A stretch of DNA of 64,000 nt from Euborellia annulipes (taxonomy: Eukaryota > Arthropoda > Insecta > Dermaptera > Anisolabididae), in NCBI GenBank assembly GCA_023213315.1, contig JAKCPI010014256.1:111916-175915 (forward strand), given 5' to 3'. The translations under genes and the position numbers were made by a program. Under the pieces are notes generated by a model that was not told where the DNA came from, did not search any database, and saw only the letters and a program-made list of their open reading frames with translations. Positions 21,385 through 36,000 of this stretch are shown piece after piece. Numbering within the stretch: position 1 is the stretch's first letter; every line of letters starts with the position of its first letter.

Positions 21385-24300
21385 ATGGAAAATGTCACGC
21401 CTGAGGATGAAGATTTCCCTGGCAGACTTTTACATCAGGTAAACAATCATCAAATTTAAAATTATTATCATATTCAAAATATCGATTGAAGAATTTTCAC
21501 ATCTTTTACTATTAAAATGATTTTAAATATCCAATTTAACAATCTATCATCAAGTATATTTATATAATATTATTAAATTTTTCTAATAATCACTTTCAAA
21601 GAATATTATTTTTAAACAATTGGAAAGAAAGATACAAAATCAAAGCAATCTAATAATCAAAAGCTTTTAGGCCAAATTCTTTAATTTTCAAAATATTAAT
21701 GAACTCACTAACTTCATTAATATTTTATAGTTAGTGCGAAGCATTTAAATTTTTTTTTTTCATCCATTTATGTTATTTTTAGGCAGCTCTCTGGGACAAT
21801 GCCGAACTCCTCGAGGATCTTCTTCGTGGAGACCAACTTGCTCATATAAATAGCCAGGATTCTTGGGGCAGAACTCCTCTTCATGCGGCAGCCTGCACTG
21901 AGGAATCCCGATGTTTGGCAGTTCTTTTGCGAGCGGGCGGTAAATTCTTTTATTTATTCTAATAAAATTCAACATCCCCTTGATGCCCAGAAATTAATTG
22001 AAAATGTATTTAAAAGTACTCTGAAATCGAACCGATTCACATCTCGAGTCTCCAGGCACATCAAAAGAATTAAAAAGTTTTTAATGAATAGTCTAAAATA
22101 AATAAAGCTATTACATATAATAGATAATATCAAAGGGATGCTTGGCATATCAAAATAGTAGTTCTATAGAACAAAGATATGCACTGATTAATGGAATCTT
22201 TGTAATTTTTAGCGGATGCTAACATATCTTGTGGACCCAGAGGAGAAAATCGAGTAAGAATTTATTTTTCAAATTTAAAATTAATATAAATTTCAATATT
22301 TATTTATTTCCTCATTTCTTCTTTTAGACGCCGCTCCATGTGTGTTCGGAGCACGGGTTTGTCGGCAATGTTCGCATCCTTCTTTCCCATGGAGCGGATT
22401 TAGTTTCTCGTGACTCGAACGGATTAACACCTCTAGATCTCGCCGAGAAATGTGACCACGCTGAATGCATGTATCTACTTAAAGAAACGGCAGGTAAATC
22501 ATCGTTTTTTTTTTTTTTGTATTTTCCTTGGAACGCCACAGATGAGGCTAAACATATTGGGAATCTTATTTACGTGTATAATCCAAGGGTCCGTGTTTTA
22601 CTTCCCCTTCTATAAATATAAAGGTTGATACCAAATGGCTTAAATAGACCCCCAATAATAACGGTTATCGTCAAAGTCTTTTATATGGCCCAAGTTGCCG
22701 AAAATACTGTGTGTATGTGTGTGTGAATGGGAAAAAAGTGTGTGTTTAAAAAAAAAAAAAAAAATATAAAGTTTGTCATCTCAGATGAACCTGGTGAATA
22801 ATATGATTGAGAAGGTTGTTAATAATTAAATTTGGAGATAATTATCAGGCCAATTTATTTAGATCGACTCCATCCGCTTTAAGTCAACGTTTCGGAGTCA
22901 TTCTTCAGGATCAGGCCCGGTCAATAATTAAATTTACTCTCAATTTCGTCATAATTTTGTACATTGTTAATAATGATTTCGCAGATGCTCATATAACTGA
23001 ATGCAATCAACCAGAAAAATAATTATTTTTCAATGATTATTAACAATGTACAATACTATGACGAAATTGAGAGCAAATTTAATTATTGACCCCGCATGGT
23101 CCTGAAGAAGGGGTCGTTAGTACTCCGAAACGTTGACTTATAACGGGAGGAGTCGATCTAAATAAATTGGCCTGATAATTATCTTCAAGTTTAATTCTCA
23201 ATCACGTTGTCATCTAAATTAATTCGTGCATTCAGGAAGATTCTCTTGCACATCCCTGGGCTGGTTCCGGAACGGAACTTGGTTGGTAGGCATCAAAGAG
23301 TGGCTGGAGGTGATGGAGCGCTGTCAGTTTCCTCAGGGGCGATGGTGTCGTGGTTGAACGACGACATGGAGACCATTTCTAGATGACAAAGGCCTAAAAA
23401 ATGAACGTTATTATTGTTGGCGTATTTAAGTAGAATCCAGGAGATGTAGGAATATATTAATATATATACACAGGAAGTTTATTTCCTATTGCAGGTGTTA
23501 GGCAATTAATTCAATAAAGATGACTTTATTTTTATGGGGAAAATTTTTATTCCGATTATGCATAATGCTATTCCACTTTGACTAACCTGTTGATTATAAA
23601 AAATTGTTTCACAGGCCTGACGATGGCCCTCTGTGGCCGAAACCAGAAGGTTAGCGCTAGCTGGTCGTCGGAATAAAACTTTTCCCCAAAAAAATAAAGT
23701 CATCTTTATTGAATTAATTGCCTAACACCTGCAATAGGAAATAAACTTTCTGTGTATATGTATTTAAATAGACAAAAATAAGGAACAAAGTTGTACCCTA
23801 CTCAAAATCCGTCAAAAACTTGGGCGTTGTGTTCGACAGCTGGGAAGAGCACCTCGCAGAGGTTTCAAAAAAAGTATAGAGAAATCTTCAACAATTCAAA
23901 AGAATCGAAGAGAGCCTGCCAAAAAGAAACTGCCTCGTATATAACGATCTGTCTATAGAGGAAGTTTCAAAGTTCCTGTGTGAGCTTTATATTTAGAGTT
24001 CCGATCGACCACATCAGCACATAAACGCCCTACTATAACAAACTGGGTTTGCTGAAACTCTAGAATGGACGAAAGTATTTCTTAATGTATTATGTGTTTG
24101 TTCTTTTGGAGAACAAAGGAACGACCCTCTTATTTGTGCCCAGCCGCTCGACGGCGTTCAGCAGATCGTTTGCTCTCGAGTCCGTCAGGTAGTGCAGCGG
24201 CATCCCGCAGTCGATAAGAGGTTCCAGAACGATAACCATATTTAAGAGTCGATTTTCTAGGCCCCTACTGGTTGAGCAAACGGGCTGGGGAGGGAGTGGA

Positions 24301-27300
24301 GTCGATGTTATAAAGATCTGGTGGGTGTGGTCGCACAACACACAACTTTCTCTTACCTCTGTTTGTCACACCAGATTTTTGTCTTGACATATCTTTAGTT
24401 TCCGCCGATATATTAGAATTCAAGATATTTTTTTTTTAAACATTCACACTTTTTTCCCATTCACACAGTCTTTTCGGCATTTTAGGACATATAAGATTTT
24501 ATACGATAACCGTTATTATGAATATATATATATTGATGTCCAGGCATTCTTATTTAAGCCATTTGGTATCCAAATAAAATCATCGGACTGCCCGGGATCC
24601 GAACCCTCAACCCTTGCTATACAAGGCAGTCGCGCTACCAACTACGCCAAGCCCGAGGGCAGAATTCAAGATATAAAATATATAAATATAGAAAAATATT
24701 TATATTCTGTTACCATAGCAACCATTTCTTTTCTATGAAGTACAAGAGTAAAGTGTGCTTCAAACAATTTTCAATGCCAAAATGAGAAAATACATTTGAA
24801 AGAGCATCTAAAAAATAATTGATTTTCAAAATCGTTAGAGCGAATTTTGAGAAAATCGAAACAAAATGAAAAAGTAAATCAGTAAAGTACTAGTACTCTT
24901 TGGCCGATTTTGATTAAAAGCTTATTTTTCCGGTCCTGGGGGGTGTTTAACTTAAATATAAAATTTCAACCTCGTAGCTCATGCTTAAAATTGAACACAC
25001 AGACAGACCATGTCGCGAAAACCACTTTTTTGGATTCAGGGGACCTCAAAACGTGAAGATCCATCAAAATCTCGACATCGGATTTTTGACATGAATCCAA
25101 TACTTTCTCTCTATATATATTAACATATATAGAGGTAAGAGAAAGTAAAATTTGTATCACCCTAAATGCTCCAAGAGGCCATGCCCCAGAGCAAAAATCT
25201 TATTATTATCTTCCAGTTGTTGTAGCGAAGCCAGTAATAATCGTGAATTCAATGCATTACTATTTCTAATTTATTGAGGTTTTTCCATATGTTTGTGAGT
25301 TTGCACGTTACAACCCAAACCAAATTAAATATAAATATCATCTTGTGGAAGGCCCTCCAATTCACAGAAGAGTGGAGAACAAAATGGACTTAATTCGGCC
25401 CGTTTTGGGAACCATACGTCACCCATTCTCAGGACAAAGGTCGTGTCGTGCCTCCTGCACGCGGGATCACTATTGTTGTATGAACATGATTGCATTGATG
25501 GATTGTGAGGTACGAAATGATCCTTGTTCTGAGAATATATTCTATAAATAATTTCTACACCGATTTAAGTCCATTTTTTTTTCTTCGCCTTTTCATTAAA
25601 CATTATTATTAAAATTCAGCAATGTGCGCCAAAGTTAGCTCCTTGTAGGAGATAATAGCTAGTCTTTAGTTCTACTGGCATCAGCTTGTTTTCTCTTGGA
25701 TTGACACTCAGCAACGAGATAGGATTTGTGCTGAGCCCAGTCATTTTGCAAGTAGCCTATACCTAGTTTAGTTTATTAGATATATTTTTGATGTCCTTCA
25801 TCTTTGTTTCCCAAGCTTTCCCGCTGACACAATTTCAAATGTTTGTTATATATAAAAGATGAATATTTGATGAATAGAATATCATTATATCTTAATGGGA
25901 AATTTTATTTTATATAGATGAGTCTCTTCTGATCAATTCTCGTGTGCTGACCTCAGATGGTCGCAATAAACTTGGGGCCAAAGACCTTGTCTTTTTGGGT
26001 TGTAAGATGGGGGCCGATTTTGGAAGCGGGATTTCTTTGTGAAATTGGCCCAAAGTAAAAAAGAAAATTATTTTTTAAATATTTAAATTCACTCTAATTC
26101 AATGGAGATTTTTTTTATTATTTATGGAATTGTCCCATTTAAAGGTTAAAAAAAAAACTTTGAAACTAACATCCGTAAATTCATTTTATCTGCTTTCACA
26201 TTCTTTAAAATAATCTAAGATAATTATGATTAATTAAATTATCTAAATATTAAGAACATCGTTTCGCTTAGCATAGTAATAAGCAATTATTTCAATCATA
26301 GGCGTAGCCATATATTGTTGATGAGGGGGGTTCAAGAAAATTGTTTTCAAAAATTTTATTTTAGGGTATTTACAAATCATTTTGTTTGTTTTTTTTTTAG
26401 CTAGAGTAAATTATTATATTTTACTTTCTCTTACCCTTATAGAGCTTAAATATCTAGTCATGTCTTGGGTCCCATGGGGGAGGGGGGTTTGAACCCCCCT
26501 GACTACGCCTATGATTTCAATTAACTTTGCTGGGGGGGAAATCCTTGTTCAAACCCTGGGCGTGCGGATTTTTCATTAAATAACAATATTTATTTAATGT
26601 AAACAAATCCTCAAGCAGGCACTGGATTGGAATATTGGATCTCCCCAGGCAACTCTACGAGGCGAGGAAGTTGCTGTGACATCCCGTCCTGTGGAAGGGA
26701 CGTCCCTCTCAGTGATGCATCCTTCGAAAGGAGTCGGTGCTGAGCAGAGAGTCCCTCCTCAATCCAGGACATCCCCTCCACCATAGAAGAGGGTAGATAA
26801 AAGGAACCAGATTAGCTCGTTAGCTAGAAATGCACACAGGAGCACAGGTATTACCATGGTCAATGCTCTGCCGAATTAAAATCAATTATCCCACCCAATG
26901 CAACATATTCACGGAACACAAGAGAGGCATCTTCCCAGCATCCCTATCACGACTAACAGAACAAATCAATTTCATTCTTCCTTTGTCCCCATGACCTCCC
27001 GTGATTGGAACAAGCTCCCTGCGTCTATCTTCCCCAAAACCTACAATCTTCAGACTTTCAAGTCTAACCTCAACAGGCATCTTCTCAGTTCCCGCAGTTG
27101 AGTTTCCCCTTTATGCTTCTCCTTTTGTTTTTATTTTCTTCCTGGCTGCATGTGACTATTGGTCATTATAGGTCTTCGGACCTTATGCACCCATTCCAAA
27201 AAAAAAAAAAAAAAAAAAAAGAGGAGTTTGCGATAGGAAATAATGTAACTCCACGTGGTGCCGGTAGATGGCTACGGCCTGGGGTTTGAGGTGTGTGTTT

Positions 27301-30300
27301 TTGTGAACGGAAACAGCTCGGGTAAATAAATGGGATCCTGGCGTCATCTTTGTCATTCAATGTTTTGATGTTAAAATTATTAATTAATTTATAATTATAT
27401 AAATTAAATCACAGATATTGGAAGCCAGGAAATGGTCCTACCATTATAGACTTTTCTACTTCCTCTAACTACGCTTCTATTTGGATTTTTTTCTATAAAA
27501 CATATGCTTTTCAGCAGAATAATAGAATAATTTAAAGACGAAATGAAACAAGACTTCCATCGGCCTGAATTATTTATTTTTCCTCTGTCGACGTTTCGGG
27601 GACTAAACGTCACCCATCTTCAGGACAATGGTGTTAAAAAATTCTTTTCTCTGCCTCCTTCAGTTGTTATGTATGTTAGACTGTTAGTATACTTTATACT
27701 ATACAGATTCCTCTGCGTATACATTTCCTGAGAACCAGAGTACTCTGATGGTGGCTCAGGGTATGTATACGCAGAGGAATCTGTATAGTATAAAGTATAC
27801 TAACAGTCTAACATACATAACAACTGAAGGAGGCAGAGAAAATAATTTTTCAACACCATTGTCCTGAAGATGGGTGACGTTTAGTCCTCGAAACGTCGAC
27901 GGAGGAAAAATAAATAATTCGGGCCGATAGAAGTCTTGTTTCATTTCGTCTTTAATCTGTATTACGGCCTTCCTCCACATTGTCTTTAGAATAATTTATT
28001 TAAATCAGGTTTGATTAAAAAGACTAATAGACTAATTAGAAAAAAGCACATTTTGAATATTCCCACAAAGTAGGGAGAAACAATAACAAAACTCGTTCTC
28101 ATAAATTTGCTTTCAAGCCAATTATTGCTTATTAATTCTCTTTCTTAGATAATTAATCTTTTTTTTTTTAAATGAAATTTAAATAGAAAACCAAATGGCT
28201 TAGCTCTTGAAGTTAGCCTATATTTTTAGTTTAGTTGATAGACGCAGCGAGCGACCGATCGATGGCATGGATTCTCCAAAAGTGGCGAGGACGAGGAGGA
28301 GGTTAACCCTCTTCTTAAACCGATTACACGGAGCTAGCTGTCTCTTTATGAATGGCTGGAAATCTGATCTCATTAAGGATCGAGAATATTATTATAATTA
28401 AGTCAAGTTCTCATCTTTCACTTGTTGTGTTCACCGAGATGGAAAAATTGCCGCTATGCTCCCCGATGTTGTTATTAAATTACTTCTCCGCTTTTCCCAA
28501 CGGATTCAAGAAACAAAGCAGTTGATGAAATGATCAGTGCATTAGTGGACTTGAACAAAATGTGTTGTTGTTGTTGTTGGTGGAGGAGTTTGTATCAACA
28601 TTGTGATCAAGAATGTCATTTAAAAAGTTGATGAAGCGATCAAAGCATAAACGTTCCCTTGAAGAACAACAACATGCTCCGGAAATCGCCCTCGAGGCTT
28701 CCAACTATTTTGTTGAGGAATTTATCGAACTAGGTTCAAATTCAAATGATATTTCTGGATATTATTATAATATATATAGAGAGAGAAAGTAGGCCCTATT
28801 GGATCCATGTCAAAAATCAGATGTCGAGATTTTGATGGATATACACGTTTTGAGGTCCCCAGAAAAGGTTTCGCGACATGGTCTGCCTATCTGTCTGTGT
28901 GTCCCCTCAAAACAAAGAATTGCATTTTAATGCCTATTTCTATTCAAGAAAATAAAGCTCTATTTATTTATTGTAGAAACCGTCCGAATATTCTGTTTCG
29001 GTTACAGTTTCGGCCAAAAATTCTGGTTTCGGCCGGCCGAAACCTGAGTCTGAAAGAGATGGGATGAGACTCGCATGCCAAAAAAAAAAAAGGTCAAATG
29101 ATTTGCAAAGGCGGAAAAGGTTCGAAAAAAAATTTAGTCTTCCTAAAAAAGGTAAAATAATTATCACGGGAGGGAGAAAAATTTAAAAACAAAAAGATAA
29201 AATAATATGAATTTTTTTTATAGGAAATACAAGTTTCGGTTTCGGTTACGGTTTCGGCCGAAACTAAGATTGAGGCCGAAATTCGGTTTCGGTTGAAAAT
29301 CTTGATTCGGTCGGACCCTAATTTATTGATTGAAAAAGAAATTTAGAAACCCTATTGAAAATTAAAAAAAAAAAATTTTAATATACCTTTATTTTCTTGA
29401 ATAGGAATAAGCATAAACATGCAATTCTTTGTTTTGAGGCGATGCTGAATCTTGTCACCAATATCTTTATTAGAAACAGAGAAATGTCCCGAGTGCAGGG
29501 ATGGATTAATGCAATTTTGTCGGTGGTGGTGGCGGTTGAAAGATTCAATGTACAGGAGGGGGGATAAAAATGTACAATAAATGAAGCCGAAGCTAAGAGA
29601 AAATTCTCTGCTCTGCGGGGGGGGGGGGTGCCTCCCCCTTTTATTCCGTCTCTGCCTGAGTGTCATTAATCTTAATTATTGCTTCACTAGTAATAATAAA
29701 TCAATATTGTAAGAAACCTTACGAAATAAGAGAAAAAAAAATTGATATTGATCCTACGTACATTTATTTTATGATTTTAAACATTAGTTTTATGAAAAAT
29801 ATATAAATGATGAAATTTAATTACCTTAATATTTATTAAATAATAAGTACGTGTGATTTTTTCTTGGACCCCCGCTTTTGTTAAATAGACCCCTGAGGCT
29901 CTATATAGATCACTTTGGCGACCTCTGTTTTAGAGGGTCGAAGCATATTTATTTATACCATTTGGTATTCAAATGATTTAAATAAATTAATCGGATTCGA
30001 ACCCGCGCCCCGTGGCTTGACTATCCTTATAGATTGACATTTGTCAACATCTCTAGCCTTTGCGAATAAATGAATGCTTATGAACAGAACAATTAGTTAA
30101 TATTAAGGGAAGTCGTTCTGATCGGGATGCGTGACACCCGGGCTATTTGCCATTTCTAAATTAATCACTAGCGAGCAATAAAAATGTTTTTTTTTTTTTT
30201 TAATTAGAAATTCAAATAAACTTGAATTCACTTTCATTTTTAGTGATAATTAATGATATTTTTTTTTTGCAACTCTCGCTGCTTTCATTATCCTTAATTT

Positions 30301-33005
30301 GATTTCTAAATGTTGTGTGTTGTAGATGCAAAAGAGGTGGCTCGACAGCAGTGGCATGCCACCCTCCGGGAGGCATGTGCCCAAGGCGATTCCAGCCAGG
30401 TGAAGAGTCTCCTCGAGCCTCCAAATGCTTCCAGCCCTGCCGAAGCGGAGCTTGTTGTCAACATGGCTCCTAGCGGCTCCAACACTCTTCTTTTCATGTT
30501 AGTAATCAATCTAAACGTGGTCAAAATAATCGTATATATTCCACGTGAAGACAAACAAATTTTTTTATTCATAGTTTGTCCATTTTTGCTTTTTTTTGGG
30601 AATATATTTTTGCTGGTAAATCAAGTGCCTTTGTCGCTTTATCTACTATATGTATAGTGAAGGACAATATTATGTCCCACCCATGTGTTTTCTACTTGTG
30701 ATTATTTCATTGTTTTTATAAAAGAAAACGAAAATCTTTATTGGAAATTTTCTAGGTTTGAATCATGAAAGTTTCCAATAAAAAATATTTAATATTTTTT
30801 TTAAAAACAATGAAATAATCACAAGTAGAAAACGTATGGGTGGGACTTAATTTTGACCCTCACTGTACATTCAAAGGTCACTCTTCATATTACTCTGGTT
30901 ATTAGTATACCTTATGATCAAGTTTGACCAAAACCTTTTTTTAAACGGTCAAATAGGAAAGAATAAATAGGCCTACTTCTGGGCCGTTTTGAGGCGTCTA
31001 TGTTAATTAATTCGTTTCGTCCGGATTTGTGGGCAGACAATTCATAAATTTTTCACCATGGTCTCTGATTTTTGGCCAAAGTGACTTTTTTCTCTTTTCG
31101 AAACTCACAAATCCACTCCCGGGTGTGTTCGCGCCAGGAGTCGATTGAGGCCTCTAACATATTGGATTAAGCGTTGATTAGGAAATGAAAAGAATAGCAG
31201 CTAGTGATTGATTATTTCATTTATTAAGACCCACTAGGCTGATTAGGCTATCTTCAGAGATAAATCACACAGTCATTACAATTATATTTTACAAATAAGA
31301 AGAATTGTAAATTCTTTTTAGGGCTGTCAATATAGGCAAGCAAATAAATATTCAATCATATACTGTAGTTTACTATTGAACATATAAATAAGGTATTTAT
31401 ATAATACTATGTAACAGGAGGGATGTTACATATGGCTGAAGCGTAGATGTTGAAAGGAAGAAAAAAAAACAAGAAAATGCAGCCAATGAGATTCAGCCCA
31501 CAGCTAACGTTTCGGTCCTAAATTTGGACCATCATCAGAGCTGGGGCTCTCGCCAATCTGGGATTGGCTCATTGGCTGCATTTTCTTGTTTTTTTTTTTT
31601 CTCCCTTTCAACATCTACGCTTCAGCCATATGTTACATAGTATTATATAAATACCTTATTTATATGTTCATAGTAAACTACAGTATATGATTGAATGTTT
31701 ATTTACGTGTCTATATTGATAGCCCACAAGGAATTCACAATTCCTCTTATTTGTTAAATATAATTGTAATGCCTGTGTGATTTAGCTCTGAAGATGGCCT
31801 AATCAGCCTAGTGGGTGTTAATAAATGAAATAATCAATCACTAGCTGCTATTCTTTTCATTTTCTCATCAACTATTCCAGCTATAAAATTTGCATCTTTT
31901 TATATCTTGTATTGGCACAAAAGGGGCCTATTTTGAAGATAGCAATGCTTTTTTTAACCAGTCCGGATCAGGTGGTCTATAAAATAAACAATCACATTAT
32001 TTTATTATTTTCCTTTAGAAATACCTCTATCTAATTTTCTGCTATTTGATTGTAACGGATAAAAATCCGATAAACCGCTAAATCCGAGAGCGGGGAGAAG
32101 AGAAGAGTGTTTTCGTTCTGCACAAGCGATCCGCGTTAATATCTCAATCATTTACCGGATTCATAATTCTAAATGAAATAGAGAAATTTATTAACAACTA
32201 AAGGACTAAAGGACTAAAGGAGAGACTATCAATTTTGATTTTTGTTTCTAGTGCCTGTGAAGTTGGACGTCCCGACGTCGTGAAGACTCTCCTTGATCAC
32301 GGAGCTGATGGCCGAGTTCACCCTGTGACAAAATATTCCCCTCTCTATATTGCCTCTTATCATGGCCGAAAAGAGATTGTAAATCTTCTTCTAAAGGTAC
32401 ACATCGTGGAGATTTTATTTGTTAAAATATTCACTATTCACTAATTAGGGGTTTTCATTTTCAGCGATTTCCTGAATTGATTCAGCAGCCAACAGTTGAG
32501 AAATGGCTGCCTGTTCATGCCTGTTGTATCAACGGACATGTTAATATTATGGAAATGCTATTAAAGTTTGCCTACCCGCCCCATTTAATGAATAAATTTC
32601 GGTAAGTTATTTTTTTTATTTCATCTCGTTCCAAACAATTAATTCATTTTTTATTTGAAGGGATCTAACTGGCGATTGGGAATACGATTTTGCATTTGAT
32701 ATTAATAGTAAAGATGTGAGAAGCCAGAGTGTTCTTTACGTTGCATCTCTTCTTGGAAATTACAGAATGGTTGATTTATTGGTCAAATTCCGAGTAAAAG
32801 CATCTCGTGTTGTCAAAGTAAGATTTTATTTTTCTAAATTTCTTCTTTTAATTTTGAATAATTTTTCGTTTGACGATGCTCTTTTTCCGGACAATTCTCA
32901 GGATGGAAGCTGAGTGGTTAAATAAATTCATTAATAATTTATTATCAGAGGTTTTTTTTGTCTCATTAAGCCTTCCTTCATCATAGCCTCTCTCATTTTT
33001 CTTGA

Positions 33006-33038
<33 letters not shown>

Positions 33039-36000
33039 GCCTTCTTTTTCTTATCCACATACAAATTTTGTAAGGAATAGAAGGCACATAACAAGTAGGG
33101 TCTGACCGAAACAAGATTTTCAGCCGAAACCGAATTTCGGCTCCAATTTTAAAACCGAAACTTGTTTTAAACTTTTCCTCAAAATTTTCTATACAAAATT
33201 CATATTATTTAAAATATTTTTTTTTTTTTTTAGTATATTTTCCCTCTAAAAATAATCACTTCATTTTCCCCTTTGCGAATCTCATTCGACTTTTTTTTAG
33301 TATATAGACTAGTGTCATCCCATCTTTCCAAACTTAAATTTCGGCTGGCTTTTGGCCGAAATTTCGGTCGGTTCCTAATAACAAGATAAATGCGAGAGGT
33401 TCTTAAAAAGGCTTAATGTGCTGAAAAAACCTCTGATAATAAATTATTAATGAATTTATTGAATCCCGAGTTTTGTCCGAAAAAAGAGCCTCGTCAAATA
33501 TGAATTGTGATAATCTCACCGGACCAGCATCTCACAATTGATATAATTTTTTAAGGAACCCATTTCGACTGATTCCGATCCATCTGCTTCAACGTCGGCA
33601 TCTTCAACTCCATTGACCGAACTTGTTTCGCCGTCACGTCGACGTATTAGCGATGGCATTCAATCAATTATGGCAAGATTGAGTTTAAGTCGTCCAGGCG
33701 ATTCGTCACAAGCAAATGCAATTGAATGTCATTTAAGTCCCGTCCATTTAAACACCCTTTGTAATAATAACGCAGAAACCGCTTTACATGCAGCCGTCCG
33801 TGGCAAGCATAGCGATGTTGCCACTGCACTTTTGATGGCTGGCGCGGACCCCAATGTGCTATGCAGGCTACCTGATCAGGTTTGTCTTCTTTTATTTCAC
33901 TTGACAAGGATAGGTATAATAAAGGGGCGTTATTAAACCCCACCACCACCCTTCGGCGGGCTCCACTTCTGGCCAGGGGAACTTCGTTCTCTTGGATCCC
34001 CCTCCCAGCTGGCTCGGATTTTTTGTATTAAATGAAAAAATTGCGGAAAAAAATCGATCATTTAAACGATTTTTTTTTTAATTTAACGTGGAAATCCTCC
34101 CTCAACCTACTACTACTACCCCGAAAACGGTGGGAAATTCGTATTCACCAAAGTCATTTTATATAGAGCAATAGGGAACGAAAGATGCCCAAAGAGCGTG
34201 CCAGCATCCAAACTACGCGCGGGAGGCGCAGGAGAAAGAAAGACTGTCCTAGATAGAAGGCTTTAAGACCGCTTAAGTTATCGTTCAAAGTCTATATGGC
34301 CTCAGATGTCGAAAAGACTAAAAATAAATAAACCCAATTAATTGATAAAAGTTGGAAAGGAGAAAGGTCTTTTTGACCCAAATAAAATATATAAATAATA
34401 ATAACCTAACTAATCATCGCGTACGTGTAGCAAGTATCCGTAAGTATTGACCGACAACTACTTGGCACTTAATTCCAAAAGTACTTGGTATCGAAAGAAA
34501 AGTATCGAGTAAGTTCTTGTATTTACTCGTATCGTTTCATCCACACACACAGTCTTTTCGACAACTCAGGCCATATAAGACTTTAAACTGTACTCGTATT
34601 ATATATCTGGATTCAGGCATTCTTGTTTAAGCCATTTGCCAAATGGCTTAAATAAAATCATCCAACTGCCTGGGATTCGAACCCGCGACCCTTGCATGCT
34701 AGCAACTACTTGGTGTAGGAGGGCAGATAAAAATTAATTTAATAATAATAATAATTATAGTTTTTTAGTGTAGTCTTATAAAAAATTAAAATAAGTTGAC
34801 AAGTAAAAAAAAAAAAAACATCCATCCTTGTGAGAATTCTTTTAGCTTTCTTCATTAGTTTGATCTTTTGGCTTCCTTCCAAATGAGTTATTTAAACACG
34901 TTTATTTATTCTCTCACAGGAAACTATTCGTTTGTTTTCCAATGGATAGCAGCGAATATTTATATTTTGTAAATTATTTAATAAAAAAGATATATTCATC
35001 GGTAAATCTAGAATAAAAAAAAAAAAAGAAAAAATGAAATCGATTAATAAGGAAGGTTTTGTTCTCTAGATGAATGAAGGTGACCCCGGAGGGGGAGGAG
35101 GAAGTGGATCCGCCACTACTTCAACTGCTCTTGTCCAAGCCTGCCGAAATCGAGACCTCGGCACCGTCGATCTTCTTTTACGACATGGAGCCAGGGACGA
35201 GGATTGCAAGGCGTTGTCAATTGTGCAAAGAGATGATATCCTGATTGCAAAACTTCTTGCTATTAAGGTGACAAAATTCCATTTTTATTTTAGGGAAATC
35301 TCTAATATAATTAATATCTTTGGTTTTTAGGCATACCCGGATCCTGAATATAAACTAAATCGGACTGCATTAACCGAACAAGGCCTCTCAACTTTTTCTC
35401 AACTTGCTGGCTTGGCTGGATCTTTGACGTACAGCTCATTATTTCCGAATACACCAGCCATGATCAATTGGCATAATCAACAATGCAATTTGAGTCAAAT
35501 TAGAAAACAATGGCTTGTAAGTAGTTTTTGTTGACATCAAGTCCTCTATTTCAAATTATTTTTATTTAAATATTTGGGGTGAGAAAAATCAGCAGATGTT
35601 TTGCTCAAAATATTTGCAATAAATTGGGCCAGTGAGCGAACTCGGGATCCCAGCAACGAGAAGCGAATGTCTTCTCTCTGAGCAACGGGCAAACTGCATA
35701 TAATTAATTTACCCAGGATCTTTATTTAAATTTTAATTGTTTTCCTATTAGTTATACTGTGTGACTCTGTCTACATGAGTCATGATTGTCAGAACTGAGT
35801 GCGAGGAGGGAATAATACTTTTCTAAGAAAAAGAAATCCTTGATAATTTTTTACCTTGGGGCAGAATATTTTAAACTTCAACATTTATAAATATATGATA
35901 GTTTTGATCATTTTAGAGGGAGAAGGACGTCATCACCACCCATGATAAATAATAATTTCATAAATGGACATCCAACTTGCATTTAATTTTGTTTATTATT

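Larger units (their letters stand above)
27533..27954. mobile_element. Near-perfect palindrome with a hammerhead pair
   Basis: Two arms of about 190 bp from AAAGACGAAATGAAACAAGA to its complement, around a short loop near 27740. The two hammerheads face outward. In LRRK intron 4. Confidence 0.78.
21783..35516 (+). other. LRRK exons 2-11: ankyrin-repeat region
   Basis: About residues 19-579. Ankyrin signatures include GRTPLHAAACTEESRCLAVL, TPLHVCSEHGFVGNVRILL, SPLYIASYHGRKEIVNLLL, VLYVASLLGNYRMVDLL, ETALHAAVRGKHSDVATALL and the exon 10 unit ALVQACRNRDLGTVDLLL. Exon 9 starts with a Ser/Thr-rich linker, and exon 10 starts with a Gly-rich linker of glycines and serines. Exons 4 and 5 are separated by the 7.8-kb intron. 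The phase (GCA G then AT GCA) and the protein sequence both support joining 22493 to 30326. Confidence 0.9.

Noticed and set aside
25919..26040. Possible extra LRRK exon starting GATGAGTCTC after an AG
   Set aside because: It has the right phase after exon 4, but its protein does not resemble ankyrin repeats and it has no good donor before a stop. Joining exon 4 directly to 30326 keeps the ankyrin pattern.
27533..27980. Mirror frames with FPPSTFRGLNVTHLQDNG
   Set aside because: They are translations of the hammerhead palindrome arms, not coding.
33450..33485. Further hammerhead near GTCCGAAAAAAGAGCC
   Set aside because: It has GAAAA but no CTGANGA core and no stem II in front of it.
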